Part shown: positions 12,185 through 23,044 of the stretch, in pieces
Numbering within the stretch: position 1 is the first letter of the stretch
Layout: every line of letters starts with the position of its first letter
Assembly: GCA_023078685.1 (NCBI GenBank)
Contig: JALGAS010000004.1
Location: 2,790,001-2,854,000 of the forward strand
From: Neopestalotiopsis rosae
Taxonomy: Eukaryota > Ascomycota > Sordariomycetes > Amphisphaeriales > Sporocadaceae
Reading direction: 5' to 3'
DNA length: 64,000 nucleotides
The notes under the pieces: generated by a model
The model's database searches: none
What the model saw: the letters and a program-made list of their open reading frames with translations, nothing else
Told to the model about the DNA's origin: nothing
Translations under genes and position numbers: made by a program

Positions 12185-14108
12185 TTAGCAGTCTGTGCGC
12201 CAGTTCTTGGTTATCCACTCAAAGAGTAAGTCTGTCACTGTCTCTGTACGATACTCCGCAACATCATCGGTACTGTAGTCGCCTCCACTGAATCTGAGCG
12301 CCACAATGATCCAGGGCTGGACATAGTCGACAAAGACTAGGTCAACCGTCTCTGGTTCTCCTTCTGCTGGGAAGTCAATCTCTGTCTGAACGCAGTTGGG
12401 CACAGCGTAAAACTTGATGGGCTCGTGAATCGCGTCATCTCCGTCATCACCTAGATCATCCTGTGTCGTGTATCCTTGTACAAGTTCCGGCTTCTTGGAG
12501 AAGCTATCCCTGAACAATGGCTTTTGCGTGCTTTCATCAAAAGTCTGAGCAGTTTCAGCCTTTTCTGCGGAGGATGACTCCATACCAAGACGCTCAGTAA
12601 GTCTCCATTGCTCGGGGCTGGCAAGCCACTTTGTGTCGAGAGCATGCCCCACCTCAGCAGTCGTGAAAACAGGACCACCATTATTCAATAGATTTATGAC
12701 CTTCTTGGCGGCCTTATAAGGGACGTCGGGAATAAAGTTCCATTTGCTGATGAAGGGAGACACAATGTAAGTCGTGTCAGTGGTGAAAGCACCCTTGAAA
12801 ATATCGAAACGAATCATGCCAGTATTGGCGATTGCCAATCTTGGGACATTCTGTCGATCTTTGCGAACAGCAATTTCTGGCACAACCTCCTTCTGAAGCC
12901 ATGTAAAGACGCTCGAGTTGCTGGGGTACTCTGCCCTGCTCATCCAGAGATCTTGCGGGGCGCACCCGTAAACCTTGTCCAGGTCCAAAGCCTTGCGAGA
13001 TTCTGCTATCAACTTTGTGACGTTTTTGCCATGCTCGGTAGGGAAAGTGGTCTCGTTGAGCCCTGCGTGGTATTGCAAACCAAGCAAATTGTTGTCAATG
13101 TAACGTCGCTTGAATGTTGGGGATGCTACCATGGAAGTAGCATCCTCCTTCGATCTCTTCTTGATTCCATCGACCGACATCCAACCGATAGTCTCCATGT
13201 ATCTGCCGCTGGCGATTGCGTATGCTTTATCGTCAAACTTGCGAAAGTCGCGGACATGCGCATGGCCGCCCAGGATAGCAATAGGGGTGTCCCAATTGTG
13301 ATCACGGATGGCGTTGAAGATGAGGTCAAACTCCTTCATCCGCAGGCCAACATGTCCAGTGACCACAAAGATATCGGGCTTTTCGCGAATGGCTTCTTGG
13401 AACCAGTCCTCCTTGATTGTGTCCTCGACATTTTGTACAACACTATTGTTCGCATTTCTGTCAAAGTTGAATAGAAATCCGAATGCAACAACAGTGAGGC
13501 CTTGATTCTTGGTCTTGAACTTTTTGTATCGTTGCGCTTGCGGTATCTGGTTGCCAGTCTGTGGTTCAATGTAGTCGAGATTTGAGGCGAGGTATGAGTT
13601 CTTGTAGTTTGGGACGGTAACATCGTGTTCGCGCTGTACGGAATCGGCAATGTAAAGCTCATGGTTGCCTGTGCACAGAATGTCTATGTCCTGCTCTTTG
13701 TATATGTCGGAGGTGTATTTGCCTTTCGGTTTGGAGGCATCGTATAATCCGTTTCCTTCTATCCGGTCGCCGGTATCAACGACTATAATGTCGACGCCCT
13801 TTTCATCGGCCTTCTTTCGCATATGATCGGCAAACGAGATATAGTCGCCCCAGTCGGCGGAGTATTGACCTCTGTCGCATCGCTGCGTTAGTCGCTGACC
13901 AGGAAACAAGACTATTCTGACTCGATAGTCATACTTACTCTTGCAAATGGCCTGCGTGCCATCCGTGAGTGTCTGTTGTGTGTAGAAAATTGATTTGCCC
14001 CCATTCCAAGTCTCTCATGGGAGCCGCGACTGGCGCTGCAGCTCCAGGCTGCGCTCCGTTAGCAACACCCGCCAGAGAAGCAGCTAGTAGTGCTGTTTCG
14101 ACAAACAT
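12185..14108 (-). CDS. Secreted metallophosphoesterase / 5'-nucleotidase-like enzyme
   Basis: Two exons (14108-13939 and 13871-12185; GTAAGT/CAG, phase 2) give 618 residues. Residues 1-19 form a signal peptide ([19 protein letters not shown]). Metal ligands of the calcineurin-like fold appear in order: D46-x-H48 (HTTDTHGW), G-D92-R, G-N-H-E near residue 129, G-H-V-G, and G-G-H-A-H. A 5'-nucleotidase-type C-terminal part follows ([26 protein letters not shown]). The arrangement matches fungal proteins related to yeast YHR202W, which are vacuolar or secreted and of uncertain substrate. It probably hydrolyses phosphate esters outside the cytoplasm. The acidic insert [14 protein letters not shown] near the C-terminus is typical of this group. 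The next gene, gatA, is divergent. Confidence 0.88.
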
Positions 14109-14817
14109 GATGATGTCTTGATTATTGATTCGATGGAGATATGATGATGAAGAGAGCAGCGCCTGCTCATACCATGAAGGTAAGAGAAAAAGGGCGGAGT
14201 CAGGAGAGTGCTGGCGTCAAGTGACTCCCAGCAAGTTGAGGCGGTCGACTTGCCGACACTGCCCAGGCACCGACTGGCGAGGATCAGCACGACATTGGGA
14301 GCTTCTGGGGAGCTTGAGGGCCAAACATGTCAGCTGCTTCCCCGTCGCTGGGTACCTGCGTCATACCCGCAAGCGCTGTGATAAGCCAGATAAGGAACAG
14401 ACCCCAGTGGACTGGACCCCTGGAAGCCTTCAAGGTACTTCACGTACTTCCATACAGTCAAGCAAGATCGGTCCCTCAAGAGCTTCTTACTCGTCATGGC
14501 TCGTTGTAGTTCTTACATATATAGAAATTTCATGGAATTTTACTGAAATCGTCACCGAAATCCCACTTGCCATACTTCAGATGCCCCCATATGTCGACTT
14601 CTGTTGGCAGTTATCGCTTGGTACCATTCAATGTCCACACGCCTGGGGCTCCACACGTGCAGCAGTCTGCAGGGCTGGGCCGAAAGCAGTCTGGGGACGA
14701 GCTACCATTGACTGGTAGCTTGAGTACTACGCCAAATTACAACGCAAACGTATTTGGCGACCACCGAGTAGAAACTCCATTCATTCCCCATATCGTCACC
14801 ACCCTTCACGCGGCTAC
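14109..14817. promoter_or_regulatory. Divergent promoter region, metallophosphatase and gatA
   Basis: About 700 bp holds both promoters. A TATATA run at 14,516-14,523 lies roughly 400 bp before the phosphatase start. No gene is supported here. Confidence 0.45.
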
Positions 14818-16380
14818 ATGTCAACACATGTCAGGCATTGCCGCTCCAGCATCCCGCGGGGGATCTGCTCGGCCCTTCGAGGCGGCAGCTTGAGCCAGCG
14901 TCGAAGTCTGCAGACCGGCAACGCCTACATAACGCCCAACCCGGACGAATCCTTGGAAGCTGCCAAGCGCGATACCCATTTCGCCGTCAAGGACAATATT
15001 GCTGCTCGAGGCCTACCGACAACATGCGCTTCCAATATTCTTGCGGGACAGGAGATCCCCTTCTCCGCTACTATTGTCCAACAGTTGCAGCGCCGCAATT
15101 TGACTGTCATCGGAAAGACCAACATGGATGAGTTTGGTATGGGCACACACTCGACAGCTTCAGCCGTTGGCCGTGTGTCAAACGTTTCGCCGATTGAAGG
15201 AAGGTCAGCCGGAGGAAGCTCCGGAGGAAGCGCCGTTGCAGTCAGCGCGGGCACCACTGATCTTGCGCTGGGTACGGATACGGGTGGATCTGTCCGCATG
15301 CCGGCCGCTTATACAGAGACTGTTGGATACAAGCCCTCGTATGGCATGATTTCCAGGTGGGGCGTTGTGCCGTATGCCAACTCTCTCGACACGGTAGGCT
15401 TCATTGCCCAGACTGTTGGCGAGATCGAGCCTATCATTGCATCGGTTCGCGCCGAACACGACCCCAGGGACCCGACGTCTTTGACGCAGGCCACGCGAGA
15501 GAGATGCATGGCTCAAGAAAGACAAGTGCCGCAAAGCGTCAAGGAGCGCAAAGGGAAATGGTTGAGAGGCTTGACCTTTGGTATTCCCATCGAGTACAAT
15601 ATCGAGGAGCTCGACCCCAGGATCAAGACCGGATGGATGCGATGCGCGCAAAAGATCCGGGAGCTAGGCGGAAGAGTTGTCCCCGTGTCCTTACCCTCCA
15701 CCAAAAATGCTCTCTCTGCTTATTATGTTATTGCACCGGCAGAGGCAGCTTCGAACTTGTCAAAGTATGACGGAATTCGGTATGGAAACCGAGCAGATGG
15801 CGCAATCACCGATGCTCTAGACGGTGTTCTCTATGCAAAAACAAGAGGGAGCGGATTTGGTCCCGAGGTCAAACGTCGAATTCTGCTCGGCTCGTATACC
15901 TTGAGCTCGAAAGCAATCGACAACTACTTTATTCAGGCCCAGAAAGTGCGGCAACTAGTGCGGAAGGACTTTGATCGAGTTTTCAAACTATCTAACCCAC
16001 TCTGTGATGAAGAGCCATTCGATCTCAGCGAAATGGACGAAACGATCAACCTGGAGAACAAGCTTGGTCCTACACAGGTTGACTTTATTGTCTGTCCGAC
16101 GGCTCCCACCCCTCCTCCAAAATTAGAAGATGTCGCCAAGCAAACGCCACTGGATTCGTACATGAACGATGTCTTCACTGTTCCCGCGAGTCTCGCAGGC
16201 CTTCCTGCCATTAGTATACCAATGGATATCCCCGTCGACACTACGAGCGAAGAGGAGAAGCTCCTCAAGTTTGGAGGTCTTCAAATGATTGGGCAGTTCT
16301 GGGACGATATGACATTACTTGCGGTTGCCCATGGGCTGTCCCCAGAAATATCTTCACGAGTAGCAAGCGTGACAAAATAA
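14818..16380 (+). CDS. gatA/HER2: Mitochondrial glutamyl-tRNA(Gln) amidotransferase subunit A
   Basis: A single exon encodes 520 residues. The N-terminus is Arg/Ser-rich without acidic residues for about 40 positions, as in a mitochondrial targeting peptide. The amidase-signature catalytic residues are visible: K58 in V-K-D-N-I, the cis-Ser S134 in G-G-S-S-G-G-S, and the nucleophile S158 in T-D-T-G-G-S-V-R. Their spacing (76 and 24) fits bacterial GatA. The GatA-specific segments GKTNMDEFGMG and SLDTVGFIAQTV are present. The enzyme, with GatB and GatF, converts Glu-tRNA(Gln) to Gln-tRNA(Gln) in mitochondria, releasing ammonia from glutamine. The gene is convergent with prp38, only 96 bp away. 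Confidence 0.93.
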   Translation: MSTHVRHCRSSIPRGICSALRGGSLSQRRSLQTGNAYITPNPDESLEAAKRDTHFAVKDNIAARGLPTTCASNILAGQEIPFSATIVQQLQRRNLTVIGKTNMDEFGMGTHSTASAVGRVSNVSPIEGRSAGGSSGGSAVAVSAGTTDLALGTDTGGSVRMPAAYTETVGYKPSYGMISRWGVVPYANSLDTVGFIAQTVGEIEPIIASVRAEHDPRDPTSLTQATRERCMAQERQVPQSVKERKGKWLRGLTFGIPIEYNIEELDPRIKTGWMRCAQKIRELGGRVVPVSLPSTKNALSAYYVIAPAEAASNLSKYDGIRYGNRADGAITDALDGVLYAKTRGSGFGPEVKRRILLGSYTLSSKAIDNYFIQAQKVRQLVRKDFDRVFKLSNPLCDEEPFDLSEMDETINLENKLGPTQVDFIVCPTAPTPPPKLEDVAKQTPLDSYMNDVFTVPASLAGLPAISIPMDIPVDTTSEEEKLLKFGGLQMIGQFWDDMTLLAVAHGLSPEISSRVASVTK

Positions 16381-16476
16381 TTGTAAATATGTTGTAAAAT
16401 ATAAATCAAGCCATTGGGTATCAATTGCGGAGCCACGGTTCTGTACAAAGTAATAAACTGCGTGAAACGCTTCAAA

Positions 16477-17355
16477 CTACCTGCTAACGTCCCTCCTTCG
16501 ATCAGGTGATGGACTTCGAGAATATGACCTTGACCTTGATCTGGAGCTTCTGTGATTTGCCCGCTCGTCAACGTCCATTCGATCGTCCCTGTCGCGACTG
16601 TATGACCGTCTCCTGTGACTATCCCTGCTTCGACTTGGGGATCTCGACCTGCTCCGAGGATCCTCCTCTTCGATCTCGCCCTCATCGCTGCCTCCATTCT
16701 CACCACCCTCTGCTTGCTGTTCTTCACCATTTTCCTGTTCCAACTCGTCCAAAAGATCTTCAATATCACCCAGCGGACTGACTCGCGGCTCCAGCTTTTC
16801 CAAGTCCTCCAGCAGTTCTCTCTTGGTCAGCTGCCACAGCGTCGTACCGCAGACGCGGTCCTTGGTGAGCAGGTCGTCGACGAACTGGTCGACAAAGGTG
16901 AGCGTGGTGCCCTGCGCGCCCTTGCGCCGCAGCTTCCTCCGGTCCTCGAGAAAGGGCTCGAGGGTCTTGTACACGTCCTCGCTGCGGCGGGTGAGGCGGA
17001 TGTAAAAGGCGGCCAGGGCGCGGAGGTACTTGAAGCGCTCGCCGCCGAAACTCAAGTACTCGCCCAGCACGTCGTCGCCGGGGCCGAGCTGCAGCAGCTT
17101 GAACAGCAGACACAGGAACGGCGTGGGCTTTTGCGACGAGCCATAGGTACCGCCTACAAAGGTGACGTGCGAGACCACCCTGTCCACAATGTCGGCCTCG
17201 TTGAGACCGAAGCACGCGTCCTTGAAGTAGAAGCTGTCGATTATGCGCTCAATCATGGCCTTTTCCAGCAGCGTCGCTGGGTTCATGCCGTTGGGGCATA
17301 GTGGCGCCGAGTGCCGCTCGTCGAGGAAGCGCGAGGGGTCGGCGCGGTGCGTCAT
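16477..17355 (-). CDS. prp38: Pre-mRNA-splicing factor Prp38
   Basis: A single exon encodes 292 residues. The conserved Prp38 domain fills residues 15-185, including N-P-A-T-L-L-E-K, F-V-G-G-T-Y-G-S-S-Q-K-P-T-P-F-L-C-L-L-F-K-L-L-Q and Y-L-R-A-L-A-A-F-Y-I-R-L-T. A Glu-rich stretch follows (about 210-235), then an Arg-Ser dipeptide tail to the end. That tail is present in metazoan and filamentous-fungal forms but absent from budding yeast. Prp38 belongs to the B complex and is needed for spliceosome activation, when U4/U6 is unwound. It lies next to isy1, another spliceosome gene on the same strand. GC-rich codon use in the domain half is stronger than in its neighbours. Confidence 0.95.
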   Translation of the reverse strand: MTHRADPSRFLDERHSAPLCPNGMNPATLLEKAMIERIIDSFYFKDACFGLNEADIVDRVVSHVTFVGGTYGSSQKPTPFLCLLFKLLQLGPGDDVLGEYLSFGGERFKYLRALAAFYIRLTRRSEDVYKTLEPFLEDRRKLRRKGAQGTTLTFVDQFVDDLLTKDRVCGTTLWQLTKRELLEDLEKLEPRVSPLGDIEDLLDELEQENGEEQQAEGGENGGSDEGEIEEEDPRSRSRSPSRSRDSHRRRSYSRDRDDRMDVDERANHRSSRSRSRSYSRSPSPDRRRDVSR

Positions 17356-18304
17356 TGTGTCAACTCGTTTCGCGGTATGATTGTCGAATTGTTATTTATA
17401 TGATGTAGGCTTCGAGGTGTATTTTGGGTGTTCGAATTGCTCGTATGGAGGTGTCGTGGAAAATGTCCCAGGTGAAAATGCTCGAAACTTCGAAGCTCGG
17501 TTGGCAATGGAAGCTGGAGCTTTCTGCGATCATTAAGTGTTGCTCCAATGCTCCAACTTTTTGGCGTTGCGGGCGCTATCGATAGCTGAGCCGGGATGCG
17601 GTTCAGAGGTCTGGGCAGCCTGGCAGTTACAGCATTAGCGGGTCCTCAGCTCTGCCGCCCTGTAACTCAGCTTGCCGTTACCAACCTTTGATGCTGCTAC
17701 ATTATTGATATGATGCTTGCAGACACAGAAGCTTCACCATATAGCACTTATGAGTTTAGAAACTATGGAGCCTGCTTTTTATTCTTGTTTCTCAACTTTA
17801 ACCCACTTGTACTTCTTCACAAGCGGAGGAAAAGAAAGAATTAATGGAGTCAAAACCAAGCAACGTATAAATAAAAACGAGTATTATGGTATTTCTAAAT
17901 GCTAGGATCTGTACATGAATTCAACATATCAAACGAATATTACGAGGATAAAACCTCGCCATTACGGCCTTACCACGTCTGTTTGGGTGAAAGTAAACAT
18001 GTTGAGCCTGCCCAGCCTTGATCCAGCATAGTCACTGAACGGTCAATATGCCCCATCATATATCACATTCACAGCTGCTGAAGGACAATATTCCTTGAGA
18101 AAATTTCCTGTAGGGGACGTGGTGGAGGAAATCTCGGCGGCCAGTCCTCTTTTCGATAGGTATATCATAATACAGGTCAACGCCCAAACGCCAGTAAACC
18201 GTGCCCGTCCACAATGAATTCCTGTCCAACCTGCAAAACCTCGATTCCGCGGTCTGCCAAAGAGGAATGAAGTTTGCGATAAAAGCCTCGAAATATCGCG
18301 CCTA
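17356..18304. other. Intergenic between prp38 and isy1
   Basis: This contains the prp38 promoter (left) and the isy1 3' UTR (right). The middle is AT-rich and no gene is supported. Confidence 0.5.
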
Positions 18305-19101
18305 TTACTGGAGTGAATCAAGCAACCTCTTCCGTCTCCTGTCCATCAACTCTTCCTGGACCTCTTCAAGTGTCGGTAGTTCCCAAGCTTTACCGTCCCC
18401 GCCGTCTCCAGGAAGAGGCTCCCAATCTGGTGGAGGCGCGCCTTTGCCTCCTTGCTTCTTAAGGGCCTCAAGGGCTGCTTCCTCCTTTTGTCTCTCGTAT
18501 TCGAGCAGAGCCTCGTCCTCTTCGTCTGGCGCGTAACCATAATACTTTGCGTCGACGGCCTTTCTCAAATCGTCCCTTGTTTCTAGCGGTTTCTCGTCTT
18601 TGTCTTTGTGTTTCGCTGCTTCGAATAGTTCTTTCACTCCCGGTAATTCTCGCGCTCGCCCAAAATACCTATACCCTTTCCCGCCACCTGGTATTTCTTT
18701 GCCGCTTTCGTCGTACACTTTGCCGCCGCCTCTCATGTAATTTGGACCGCCTAAATTTCGTATCTGCACTTCCCACATGTGTTTTTCTCGCATGAGTTTG
18801 TTGATTTCGTCGTTGACATCGCGGATCTGGTAGTCGCTCAGGGCAGGGTCCTGAATCTTGGAGACCTTGCGGCTGATCTCCTTGAGTGTTTGGCCTCGCC
18901 ATTTCTCGCACGAGGGTATCGAGTCGACTTCGGTGATGATCTTGGGTCGCCGCGTGCGTCCGGCGTCTATGATGCCCAGGTCTGCTGCTTGCGCTTCGCG
19001 GAAGCGGAACAGCATAGACTGGGCCTTTTCGCTGTTTCGGGCCTGAAGAAACGCGGTCAGCTGAATGTAGTATAAAATTTGGTGTGCTCATAACTTACCA
19101 T
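18305..19101 (-). CDS. isy1: Pre-mRNA-splicing factor Isy1 (NTC complex), ATG-only first exon
   Basis: Exon 2 (19042-18305) begins directly with A-R-N-S-E-K-A-Q-S-M-L, the universal start of Isy1 minus its Met. Just upstream, ATG at 19101-19099 is followed at once by GTAAGT, and exon 2 is preceded by TTTCTTCAG. Joining them restores M-A-R-N-S, so the first coding exon holds only the start codon. The product is 246 residues. It carries the conserved K-W-R-G-Q-x-x-K-E-I-S-R-K-V-S-K-I-Q-D segment, the D-V-N-D-E-I-N-K-L-M-R-E-K helix, L-G-G-P-N-Y, and a Gly-rich link to an acidic helical C-terminus. Isy1 joins the Prp19/NTC complex and helps position the first catalytic step of splicing. Confidence 0.92.
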
Positions 19102-20663
19102 TTTGACGAAAAGATTACGAGGCTACCGAGTTTCAATTTGTATGTCTTTGGCAGCGCGCAATGCCTTGGTCGTGTGATGTTTGCTCGTTCGCGACCAACA
19201 CAAGATAGCTTTCAACGACCCGAGGGGAAACTTTCTTTTGCAGCTCAGACTGCAAAGAGCTTCTGGAGTGGGGCGCGCAGAGGCCGCGGGCGGTGGTTGC
19301 TGCTTGTAGTGGATTGCGCTGCCAATCAGAGACCTGTCAGCACTCACTGGCGTCAACTGCCTGCAAGCCCCAAGTCTCTGTCGGCTCCTTTCCCTTGGAC
19401 CCCTACCGTGCCAAACGTGCCTAAACCTTGACGCGTGACGAGAACACTGTCGCTTGAAATCCTCAACGCGCCGTCGACAAATCGAGTGCCGCTCTGTGGA
19501 CGCGATGATCTTCTTCCACGAGCAATGCGAACGCTCGTTTCTCCGGCTATCCTCGCTTGCAGTCATCAAGTAGGTACGCAGAGAATACACCTTCGCAAGC
19601 AATGTGCCGCATCTGAAAAAGCGGCATGCCAGGCAAACGCTCTCTGGATCATCACGAGTGTGGCCTTGGATCTTGCTAGCCTGAGGTAGGTATGAAGACC
19701 GACTGAGACAAGATCTGGTCATTTCCTATGTCATTTTTTCCCTATATTCACAATGCGAGCCATATTCTTTACTCCCGGGAGTATTCTATTCCCGGTACCT
19801 GCAATGATGAGATCTCTTGCAAATTTATACAACTTCTGAGTCTACAGCCTTCTAGGCCGTCAGACACATGATCTTCCACCCCAGAACAGAGATCTGAGCA
19901 GAACCCTTCTTCATATTTTCAACGTCACGATGGTATCGGTCCATTTCCATGCCCACCACTAGGACTATATGTCTGGCTTGAATGCCAACCGCCGACTATG
20001 ACGACAAGTTTTACACAGATCCCGAGGTCAGCTCAGTCAAAAGCTGTCCGGTGAGGCTTGTTATTATAGTTTTCAATCGGAGTCGGCGGCGATGTATTGG
20101 GTTCGGCTGGGACGAGTGGTCTTGGGCCGGCACCTCGTACCGTTGTCTATCTGTTGACACTACAAACACATTTTCTTGTTCATACACACATCGACAAGAT
20201 ACCCGGTGATGACTTAAATCCAATAAGCCAAAATTGCAGACAGCCGCCCGCGGTCACGCGAGGAAGGTTGTCAGTGAGAACTAGGAGAGCTAATCTGAGG
20301 GTATAATCATCTTGTCGATCTTTCTATCTTGTCTATTTCATATTCATGTACGACCAATGTGTGTGGTCTATTTACCTACCTACCTGTATGACTCATCTGG
20401 TTCGTTATAGTAGTCGTAAGCGAACGGCTAGGCATCCTTCAAAACGCCGCTCTCGGCTTTTCATCTATCTTGGGACAATACTCCTTCATCAACGTGCAAT
20501 CCAATCATTGTATCTTATCTTGTGCTTACGTCCAATCTAGCGGTCCTACTAGTCCAACATCTTTGTACATGTAATCAAGATTGGCCCGTCCGGGAAAAGA
20601 TTCTGAATTGAAACAACACTCCATCGTTTCGAGTTATTGCTGAACTGCCTATCTACTGTCACC
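19102..20663. other. Divergent intergenic region
   Basis: This separates isy1 (-) from the GNAT gene (+) and holds both promoters. A 199-codon frame at 19,123-19,722 on the minus strand has no family likeness and overlaps the isy1 leader. A CTAC repeat lies at about 20,375-20,390. Confidence 0.45.
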
Positions 20664-21353
20664 ATGGGCACTGAAGCCGAGTTGGCAACCTTCAAATCAC
20701 CACACGATGTTGTCATCAAGACCAAGCGGCTCAAGCTGCGACCAGTATTCCCAATGACAGACATTCATGTCATTCATCGAATGAGAAGAAACCCAACTGC
20801 AATGAAATTCATGTAGCTATTGCGAGCCCCGAGACATGCATGGACTATCATCTAACGCCTTGTTAGGTCCACCGGTGTTGAGACAGAAGAAGACCCTTTC
20901 AAATGTGTCAGCTTCGACCGGATGAGGATTATGACAGCACCTGGGAGTTTCTCTTTTGCGGTAGAGCTTCTCCCAAGTGATGATCAAACCTCGGGTGACA
21001 TCATTGGCATCATCGGTCTCTTTCGCCCGCCAGCTTGTGGTTATCTCTTTGATGAGCCGTACTGGGGCAAAGGATACGCAACTGAAGCAGTTCAAGGCTT
21101 TGCTCGTGGTTACTTTGAGCACTTTCCCGAAGGTGCGCCGGGCCTGGATCCAGCCGACCGCAATATTATGTTGGCCTATGTCTATGAGGGAAACCTTGCT
21201 AGCGAAAAGGTATTGACAAAGGCCGGTTTCCGAGAGATCAGAAAGGAGGCCGGCGAGGCTCATACTGGTGAGCCAGTCACTGCGACTGTCTTCAAGATTG
21301 AGAGGCCCGAGAAAGTGCCCGTCCCTGCCGAAGTTGCTGGTTTGCCTGCGTAG
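20664..21353 (+). CDS. GNAT-family N-acetyltransferase
   Basis: Two exons (20664-20812 and 20867-21353) join in frame (AT|G) to give 211 residues. The intron is 54 nt, has a CTAAC branch site at about 20,853 and ends in TTAG. Its donor, GTAGCT, is weak. The protein starts with T-K-R-L-K-L-R-P, the usual first strand of RimJ/RimL-like acetyltransferases. The acetyl-CoA loop follows as E-P-Y-W-G-K-G-Y-A-T-E-A. The terminal V-Y-E-G-N-L-A-S-E-K-V-L-T-K-A-G-F motif is also typical (x-N-x-x-S-x-x-V-L-x-K-x-G-F). The substrate is unknown. It is most like the ribosomal-protein or amino-acid acetyltransferase group. Confidence 0.88.
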
Positions 21354-21667
21354 CTTTCCGGCCCATGTTGTTATGATCATCGTTTCTTCACACGACAAGG
21401 TCGAGTTTTGATCTCGAATAGAAGAGTAAGCGCAGTAGTTACTACTTTGGCAAATGCCTGGTTTGAATGCATGAATTAAATTGAATTGTTCGTGTCCCAA
21501 TGAACTGCGCAAGTAATGGTTCACAAATACCTTGACAAATGAAGTACGTACCCTGTTTCTTACTATGGGCTTGATTAATTGCACATTACCTTGAAACATG
21601 GCGAATAGCGCCATCAGAGTCTAACAGCTTTGTTTGCTACTGAGCAGCAATGATTGGTTTTGCAAAT
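21354..21667. other. Convergent intergenic region
   Basis: Roughly 310 bp of 3' flanking sequence for two converging genes. Nothing else was seen. Confidence 0.5.
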
Positions 21668-22255
21668 CTACTCATCGTCAGCGTATGCATATTTGCGTAC
21701 CACGACCTGGAAATTCTTCTTCAAGACCTTCTTGAGTATGGGAGAAGCCAACGGGCGTTGGTGAGGGACCAAGGGCACTTTGCTCGTAGGTTTGGGGATC
21801 TGCCCATCGGTGTCTTCTTCTTCCTCCTCGGGCTCGATTTCGTCTACCCCGATACAGAAACTCAGCGGCGAAGACCACTTACACATGTAGGCCTTGTGTT
21901 GCTGTTTGCACTCTGGGGTGCAGAAGTTCCACATGTATATCAGTTCCGTGTCGTCTTCCATCGCACAGCCCATTACCTTTTTGTCATTGTTGTCGATTGT
22001 GTCACCATCAAACACCGGCGTATGATGGCGGCAAAGTTGCCGCATCTTGAATCTGGCGATATTGGAGGCTTTCGACGGCGTGTCCAGGTGCTGAGTATGT
22101 CTGTTCCTCTCCATGTCGCGTTTCTGAGCTTGCTTGCACATGAAGCCCGTCGTGTTGAGCTGCCCTGTGTGGGGATCGGCCTTGCCCGGCGACACGAGGT
22201 TGGATACGGAGCCGCATTGCCGGCATGCGTCTGCGTTCCAATAGTTCTTGCACAT
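21668..22255 (-). CDS. Cys-rich protein of unknown function
   Basis: The first in-frame ATG gives 195 residues. The N-terminal half contains spaced Cys and His residues (MCKNYW, ADACRQCGS, GFMCKQ, MRQLCRHH). A second set follows (MGCAMED, NFCTPECKQQ, YMCKWSS). This suggests metal binding, but the spacing does not match a zinc-finger family I know. The segment E-P-E-E-E-E-E-D starts an acidic linker, followed by a basic tail (ILKKVLKKNFQVVVRKY). There is no signal peptide. The frame stays open upstream of the ATG to about 22,294, so another exon could exist. I do not recognise the protein. Confidence 0.55.
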   Translation of the reverse strand: MCKNYWNADACRQCGSVSNLVSPGKADPHTGQLNTTGFMCKQAQKRDMERNRHTQHLDTPSKASNIARFKMRQLCRHHTPVFDGDTIDNNDKKVMGCAMEDDTELIYMWNFCTPECKQQHKAYMCKWSSPLSFCIGVDEIEPEEEEEDTDGQIPKPTSKVPLVPHQRPLASPILKKVLKKNFQVVVRKYAYADDE

Positions 22256-23044
22256 TGCTTTGGGCTGTTCTTGGATTATCGTACTGCACGTCAACCCCTC
22301 GATAATTCAGAGGCGACGTCGTGGTACTTATATTTGTCATTACTTGGCTCCGTGTTTTGAGGACGCAGTGGTGACAACGCTCTTCTTAAATAATTGTGGC
22401 ACGATGAGGCTATTGTGCTGTTGTTGCACTTGACCGTTGAAATACATTGCTGTCTCTATTGTCGTCCTCCTTTGTCTGGTCTGGGGTTTCTTAAAGGTCT
22501 TTCATTAAAGGCCTTCTTTGGCTCGGACAAAGCCATTCTTATTGTTCCCGAATGTTACTCAAAAATTGTTTCTACCATATGTATGCAAACACACACCCCC
22601 GCACGCGCACATAGACACGCGTTCAATGGAAAAACACCCCTCCAACGTCTCCTATGCCAGCTTGATACGCAACCTAGCCATCGAGTGTAAGCAGACCGTA
22701 GGGTCGCATTGACTGAGAGCAAGAATCGGTCCCGTGCCAATCACTTGCGAACAACCGGTCGAGCGAGTTGGAAAGTACTGCAAATCGGTTTTCTCGTTGA
22801 TATTTCAGTATATGCTGACCGGCATACAGCAAAATGCGCCAAATTGAAACACAAATTTTGCAGTATGGCAAGTCATAGCCACATCCAACGGGAACGAATC
22901 TCAGACACAGTGGTTTACCATTTCGGCCGCTTAACGAGTTGAATATGGACATCGAGTACGTTGAAAATGTGGAATGCCAGGCTTTGAGCACCGTCAAACA
23001 CTCAATGAACTCATACAATCATTATGAAGACCACGTCTCCGACT
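22256..23044. other. Intergenic
   Basis: Promoter side of the Cys-rich gene and 3' side of the NLR-like gene. A CA-rich stretch lies at about 22,580-22,620. No gene is supported. Confidence 0.45.

Noticed and set aside
14125..14718. 197-codon plus-strand frame
   Set aside because: It lies in the shared promoter of the phosphatase and gatA genes, with composition unlike coding sequence.
19123..19722. 199-codon minus-strand frame
   Set aside because: It covers the isy1 promoter and leader, is rich in Arg/Ser/Cys from random GC-rich DNA, and has no family match.
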